This document shows positions 7,076 through 9,077 of a stretch of DNA of 9,077 nucleotides, piece by piece. The stretch covers positions 1 through 9,077 of the forward strand of contig JAFYIM010000117.1 in assembly GCA_017538635.1 (NCBI GenBank). Direction: 5' to 3'. The translations under genes were made by a program, and so were the position numbers. The first letter of the stretch is position 1, and each line of letters opens with the position of its first letter. The notes below the pieces were generated by a model. That model was not told the origin of the DNA, did not search any database, and was given only the letters and a program-made list of their open reading frames with translations. The stretch is from a bacterium. Its GTDB lineage: Bacteria > UBA3054.

Positions 7076-8743
7076 ATGACAAGCGATTCTGTGAAAGTCG
7101 GTTTGGAACGCGCCCCGCACCGCGCGCTCCTCAACGCCTGCGGCGTCAGCCGCGATGATCTCAAGAAGCCCTTCATCGCCGTCTGCAATTCTTACGTCGG
7201 CATAATCCCAGGCCACGCCCATCTCCAGGAAGTCGGCAAAATAGTTAAGGAAGCTATCAAAGAAGCCGGCGGCGTTCCTTTTGAATTCAACACTATCGGC
7301 GTCTGCGACGGCATCGCCATGGGGCATGAGGGCATGAAATACTCCCTGCCCTCCAGGGAGATCATCGCCGACTCCGTTGAGACGATGCTGAGAGCCCACT
7401 GCTTCGACGGCGTCGTCTGCATACCGAACTGCGACAAGATCGTCCCCGGCATGCTCATGGGCATTATGAGAGTCAACATCCCGACCATCTTCGCTTCCGG
7501 AGGCCCAATGCTGGCCGGCCATTCCAAGGACGGCAAAAAACCTTTGGACCTCATCAGCATCTTCGAGGCCGTGGGCGCCCGCAGCCAAAACATCATCAAC
7601 GACGAGCAGCTTGAGGAAGTCGAGTGCGAATCCTGCCCCGGCGTCGGCTCCTGCTCCGGCATGTTCACAGCAAACTCCATGAACTGCTTGTGCGAGGCCC
7701 TTGGCATCGCGCTTCCCGGCAACGGCTCCATCCCCGCCGTCTATCCTGAAAGAAAAGAGCTTTGGAAAAAAGCCGGACACCGCATCGTGGAAATGGTGAA
7801 GGAGAACCTCAGGCCCAAAGACATCATAACCGACGCTTCTTTGGAAAACGCCCTGACTCTCGACATGGCTATGGGCGGCTCCTCCAACACCATATTGCAC
7901 TCCCTGGCCATCGCCAAGGAAGCGGGCTTGGGCTTCGACCTTAAACGCATCGACGAAGTCAGCAAACGCGTGCCAACCATCTGCAAAGTTAGTCCCTCCT
8001 GCTCGTACCATATGGAGGACGTGGAAGCTGCCGGCGGCGTAAGTTCCATCCTTTGCGAGATCAGCAAAATAGAAGGCTCCCTTAACCTCGACTGCCCGAC
8101 CGTTACGGGCAAGACCTTGGGAGAAAACATAAAGGGCAGGGAAAGCAAAGACAAAGCCTGCATCAGGGAGCTTTCCAACGCCTACGCCAAAAGAGGCGGC
8201 CTGACCGTCCTCTGGGGCAACCTGGCTCCGGAAGGCGCCGTCGTCAAATCCGTGGGCGTCGATCCCAAAATGATGACGCACCGCGGCCCTGCCGTCATCT
8301 TTGAAAGCCAGGAAGAGGCTTGCGAAGGCATCCTCGGCGGCAAAGTGAAGCCCGGCGACGTGGTGGTCATCCGCTATGAAGGCCCCAAAGGCGGCCCCGG
8401 CATGCAGGAAATGCTCGCCCCCACTTCCTACATCATGGGACAAGGCTTGGGCGAAAAGGTGGCGCTTATTACCGACGGACGCTTCTCAGGCGGCACCAGA
8501 GGCGCCTGCATCGGGCACGTGAGCCCTGAAGCGGCCTCAGGCGGCCTAATCGGCCTTCTGGAGCCCGGCGACATGATTGCCATAGATATCAACGCCCAGA
8601 AACTGGAAGCGGAGCTCTCCCCTGAAGAGATCGAAAAGCGCCGCGCCAACTGGCAGCCTCCCGAACCGCGCCTTAACTTCGGCTGGATGGCGCGCTATCA
8701 GAAGCACGCGACGTCCGCGAGCCAAGGCGCAGTGCTGAAATAA
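7076..8743 (+). CDS. ilvD: Dihydroxy-acid dehydratase
   Basis: This 555-residue iron-sulfur enzyme dehydrates 2,3-dihydroxy-isovalerate and 2,3-dihydroxy-3-methylvalerate to the 2-oxo acids, the third common step of valine, isoleucine and leucine synthesis, also feeding pantothenate. Family blocks run the full length: [19 protein letters not shown] (32-50), [18 protein letters not shown] (70-87), [14 protein letters not shown] (89-102), [13 protein letters not shown] (115-127), [15 protein letters not shown] (191-205), GGSSNT (267-272), [17 protein letters not shown] (431-447), [10 protein letters not shown] (467-476) and [10 protein letters not shown] (481-490). Likely cluster ligands are C37, C119 and C193. 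D78, D120 and K121 (the position carbamylated in characterised enzymes) should bind Mg2+. S471 is the expected catalytic base. C37 is valine in E. coli IlvD, which carries [4Fe-4S], so a [2Fe-2S] enzyme is possible. AGGAAA precedes the ATG by eight bases. It stands alone, without ilvBNC or leu genes, and is followed by large hairpins. Confidence 0.97.
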   Translation: MTSDSVKVGLERAPHRALLNACGVSRDDLKKPFIAVCNSYVGIIPGHAHLQEVGKIVKEAIKEAGGVPFEFNTIGVCDGIAMGHEGMKYSLPSREIIADSVETMLRAHCFDGVVCIPNCDKIVPGMLMGIMRVNIPTIFASGGPMLAGHSKDGKKPLDLISIFEAVGARSQNIINDEQLEEVECESCPGVGSCSGMFTANSMNCLCEALGIALPGNGSIPAVYPERKELWKKAGHRIVEMVKENLRPKDIITDASLENALTLDMAMGGSSNTILHSLAIAKEAGLGFDLKRIDEVSKRVPTICKVSPSCSYHMEDVEAAGGVSSILCEISKIEGSLNLDCPTVTGKTLGENIKGRESKDKACIRELSNAYAKRGGLTVLWGNLAPEGAVVKSVGVDPKMMTHRGPAVIFESQEEACEGILGGKVKPGDVVVIRYEGPKGGPGMQEMLAPTSYIMGQGLGEKVALITDGRFSGGTRGACIGHVSPEAASGGLIGLLEPGDMIAIDINAQKLEAELSPEEIEKRRANWQPPEPRLNFGWMARYQKHATSASQGAVLK

Positions 8744-8766
8744 TCGTTCTGCTCGATTGTTTTTTT
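8742..8766 (+). terminator. Weak possible intrinsic terminator right after ilvD
   Basis: AATCG (8742-8746) and CGATT (8754-8758) form a 5-bp stem with a 7-base loop, followed one base later by seven Ts (8760-8766). The stem is short and AT-rich, and its right arm also belongs to the larger palindrome at 8752-8859, so the two folds compete. Termination here would be inefficient at best. Confidence 0.25.
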
Positions 8767-8859
8767 CGCTTCGCAAAAGGCATGTGCCCTTGGCAAACAA
8801 GCTTCGCTGAGTTTGCTTACGGGTACATGCCTTCTTGCTTCGCTGCAAAAACAATCGAG
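8752..8859. repeat. 108-base three-armed imperfect palindrome with repeated GCTTCGC tips
   Basis: Outer arms CTCGATTGTTTTT (8752-8764) and AAAAACAATCGAG (8847-8859) are perfect 13-bp reverse complements. Inside, GGCATGTGCCC (8779-8789) pairs with GGGTACATGCC (8821-8831) over 11 bp with one G-U pair, and GCAAAC (8793-8798) pairs with GTTTGC (8811-8816). The heptamer GCTTCGC occurs three times, at 8768-8774, 8801-8807 and 8837-8843. Each copy can close as GC-TTC-GC at the tip of a small arm, giving a closed stem with three arms. It begins 8 bases after the ilvD stop codon. No attC-like core sites, IS ends or open frame explain it. It could be a REP/MITE-like repeat, a structured RNA, or an unusual 3' end; the sequence alone does not decide. 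Confidence 0.75.
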
Positions 8860-8880
8860 GGAACAAACGTCGGAATTGCC

Positions 8881-8987
8881 CCTCGGCGAAAAAAAGAACA
8901 CATCCCCAAGTGAACTCACGGAGGACGCAAATCAAGGCCATGCGCGCGTAGTCCGTGAACGGGGGATGTGTTCTTTTTTCGTCGAGG
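8881..8987. terminator. Large bidirectional terminator-like hairpin between convergent genes
   Basis: The arms 8881-8907 and 8962-8987 are reverse complements over about 26 bp, with one G-U pair (8886/8982) and one extra A in the left arm. The core GAACACATCCCC (8896-8907) pairs with GGGGATGTGTTC (8962-8973). It is flanked by seven As on the left (8889-8895) and six Ts on the right (8974-8979), so either strand yields a GC-containing stem followed by a U-run. That is the layout of a bidirectional intrinsic terminator serving ilvD and the convergent PEP-CTERM gene, whose stop codon lies just to the right. The odd point is the 54-base apical region, which holds a second perfect 7-bp stem, TCACGGA (8916-8922) with TCCGTGA (8952-8958). 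Ordinary terminators have loops of 3-10 bases. Confidence 0.65.
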
Positions 8988-8993
8988 AAATTG

Positions 8994-9077
8994 TTACTTC
9001 CGTCGGAGGAAGGCTAGCGCCGTGAGCGCCAGGAGGCCCAGGAAGGCAGGCTCCGGCACGCCCGTCACCACCACTAC
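8994..9077 (-). CDS. C-terminal tail of a PEP-CTERM sorting-domain protein, cut by the window edge
   Basis: The minus strand is open from the window edge to a TAA at 8996-8994, giving 28 codons including the stop. The end reads VVVVTGVPEPAFLGLLALTA then LAFLRRK. It shows the three PEP-CTERM parts in order: the V-P-E-P motif (9048-9059), a hydrophobic transmembrane stretch of about 14 residues (AFLGLLALTALAFL), and a basic terminus (RRK). PEP-CTERM proteins are exported by Sec and processed at the motif by an exosortase (EpsH/XrtA-type), typically ending in the extracellular matrix or on the surface of Gram-negative bacteria. The functional N-terminal part is outside the window, so the protein's own role is unknown. 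The reading is short, but the tripartite pattern at exactly the C-terminus is distinctive. A terminator-like hairpin begins six bases downstream of the stop. Confidence 0.85.
   Translation of the reverse strand, partial: VVVVTGVPEPAFLGLLALTALAFLRRK

Noticed and set aside
7046..8443. 465-codon open frame on the minus strand
   Set aside because: It lies fully antisense to ilvD, whose family match is complete. Its His/Ala/Asp/Val/Gly-rich make-up is the typical mirror of GC-biased codons and shows no recognisable domain.
8546..8941. 131-codon minus-strand frame spanning the ilvD 3' end and the gap
   Set aside because: Its sequence is antisense to ilvD and then to the palindromes; no family motif, and no start signal that I could support.
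8752..8987. Integron attC sites
   Set aside because: The size and imperfect pairing fit, but I find no GTTRRRY / RYYYAAC core pairs at the arm ends and no integrase or cassette pattern.
8813..9025. Small plus-strand frame across the two palindromes
   Set aside because: It runs through both inverted repeats and over the PEP-CTERM 3' end in antisense, has no ribosome binding site, and its sequence is explained by the hairpin arms.

Overview
The window suggests an anaerobic, Gram-negative-type bacterium, most likely of the Planctomycetota-Verrucomicrobiota-Chlamydiota group. Lentisphaerota (Victivallales-like) is my best guess, not a proven placement. The reasons are a PEP-CTERM sorting tail at the right edge, a giant GspK-type pseudopilin with a lamin-tail-like insert, a plant-type (long) cofactor-independent phosphoglycerate mutase, and an A-type flavoprotein (flavodiiron protein) typical of anaerobes that detoxify O2 or NO.

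Layout. Positions 1-6925 hold four genes on the minus strand, read right to left: a 1329-residue GspK-like pseudopilin (2936-6925), gpmI (1191-2885), a periplasmic FKBP-type prolyl isomerase (242-1180), and the first 71 codons of a flavodiiron protein that leaves the window at its left edge (1-214). The gaps are 50, 10 and 27 bases, so the last three probably form one transcription unit. gpmI appears to have its own extended -10 promoter in the 50-base gap, with a small hairpin over its ribosome binding site. From 6926 to 7075 lies a divergent promoter region. On the plus strand, ilvD (7076-8743) encodes dihydroxy-acid dehydratase. It is followed by 250 bases without a gene, then the last 28 codons of a convergent minus-strand PEP-CTERM protein gene (8994-9077).

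How the genes fit together. The window mixes housekeeping metabolism (lower glycolysis, branched-chain amino acid synthesis), envelope protein folding, oxygen/NO defence, and secretion or surface sorting. They do not form one recognisable pathway or a defence, mobile or biosynthetic cluster, and no RNA gene, insertion sequence or CRISPR array was seen.

The most unusual structures are (i) the giant pseudopilin, about four times the usual GspK length, and (ii) two consecutive large imperfect palindromes of about 108 bases each, 21 bases apart, filling the gap between ilvD and the PEP-CTERM gene. The second looks like an oversized bidirectional intrinsic terminator. The first folds into a three-armed structure whose arm tips all carry the same heptamer GCTTCGC. 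I see no clear evidence of a complete novel multi-gene system.
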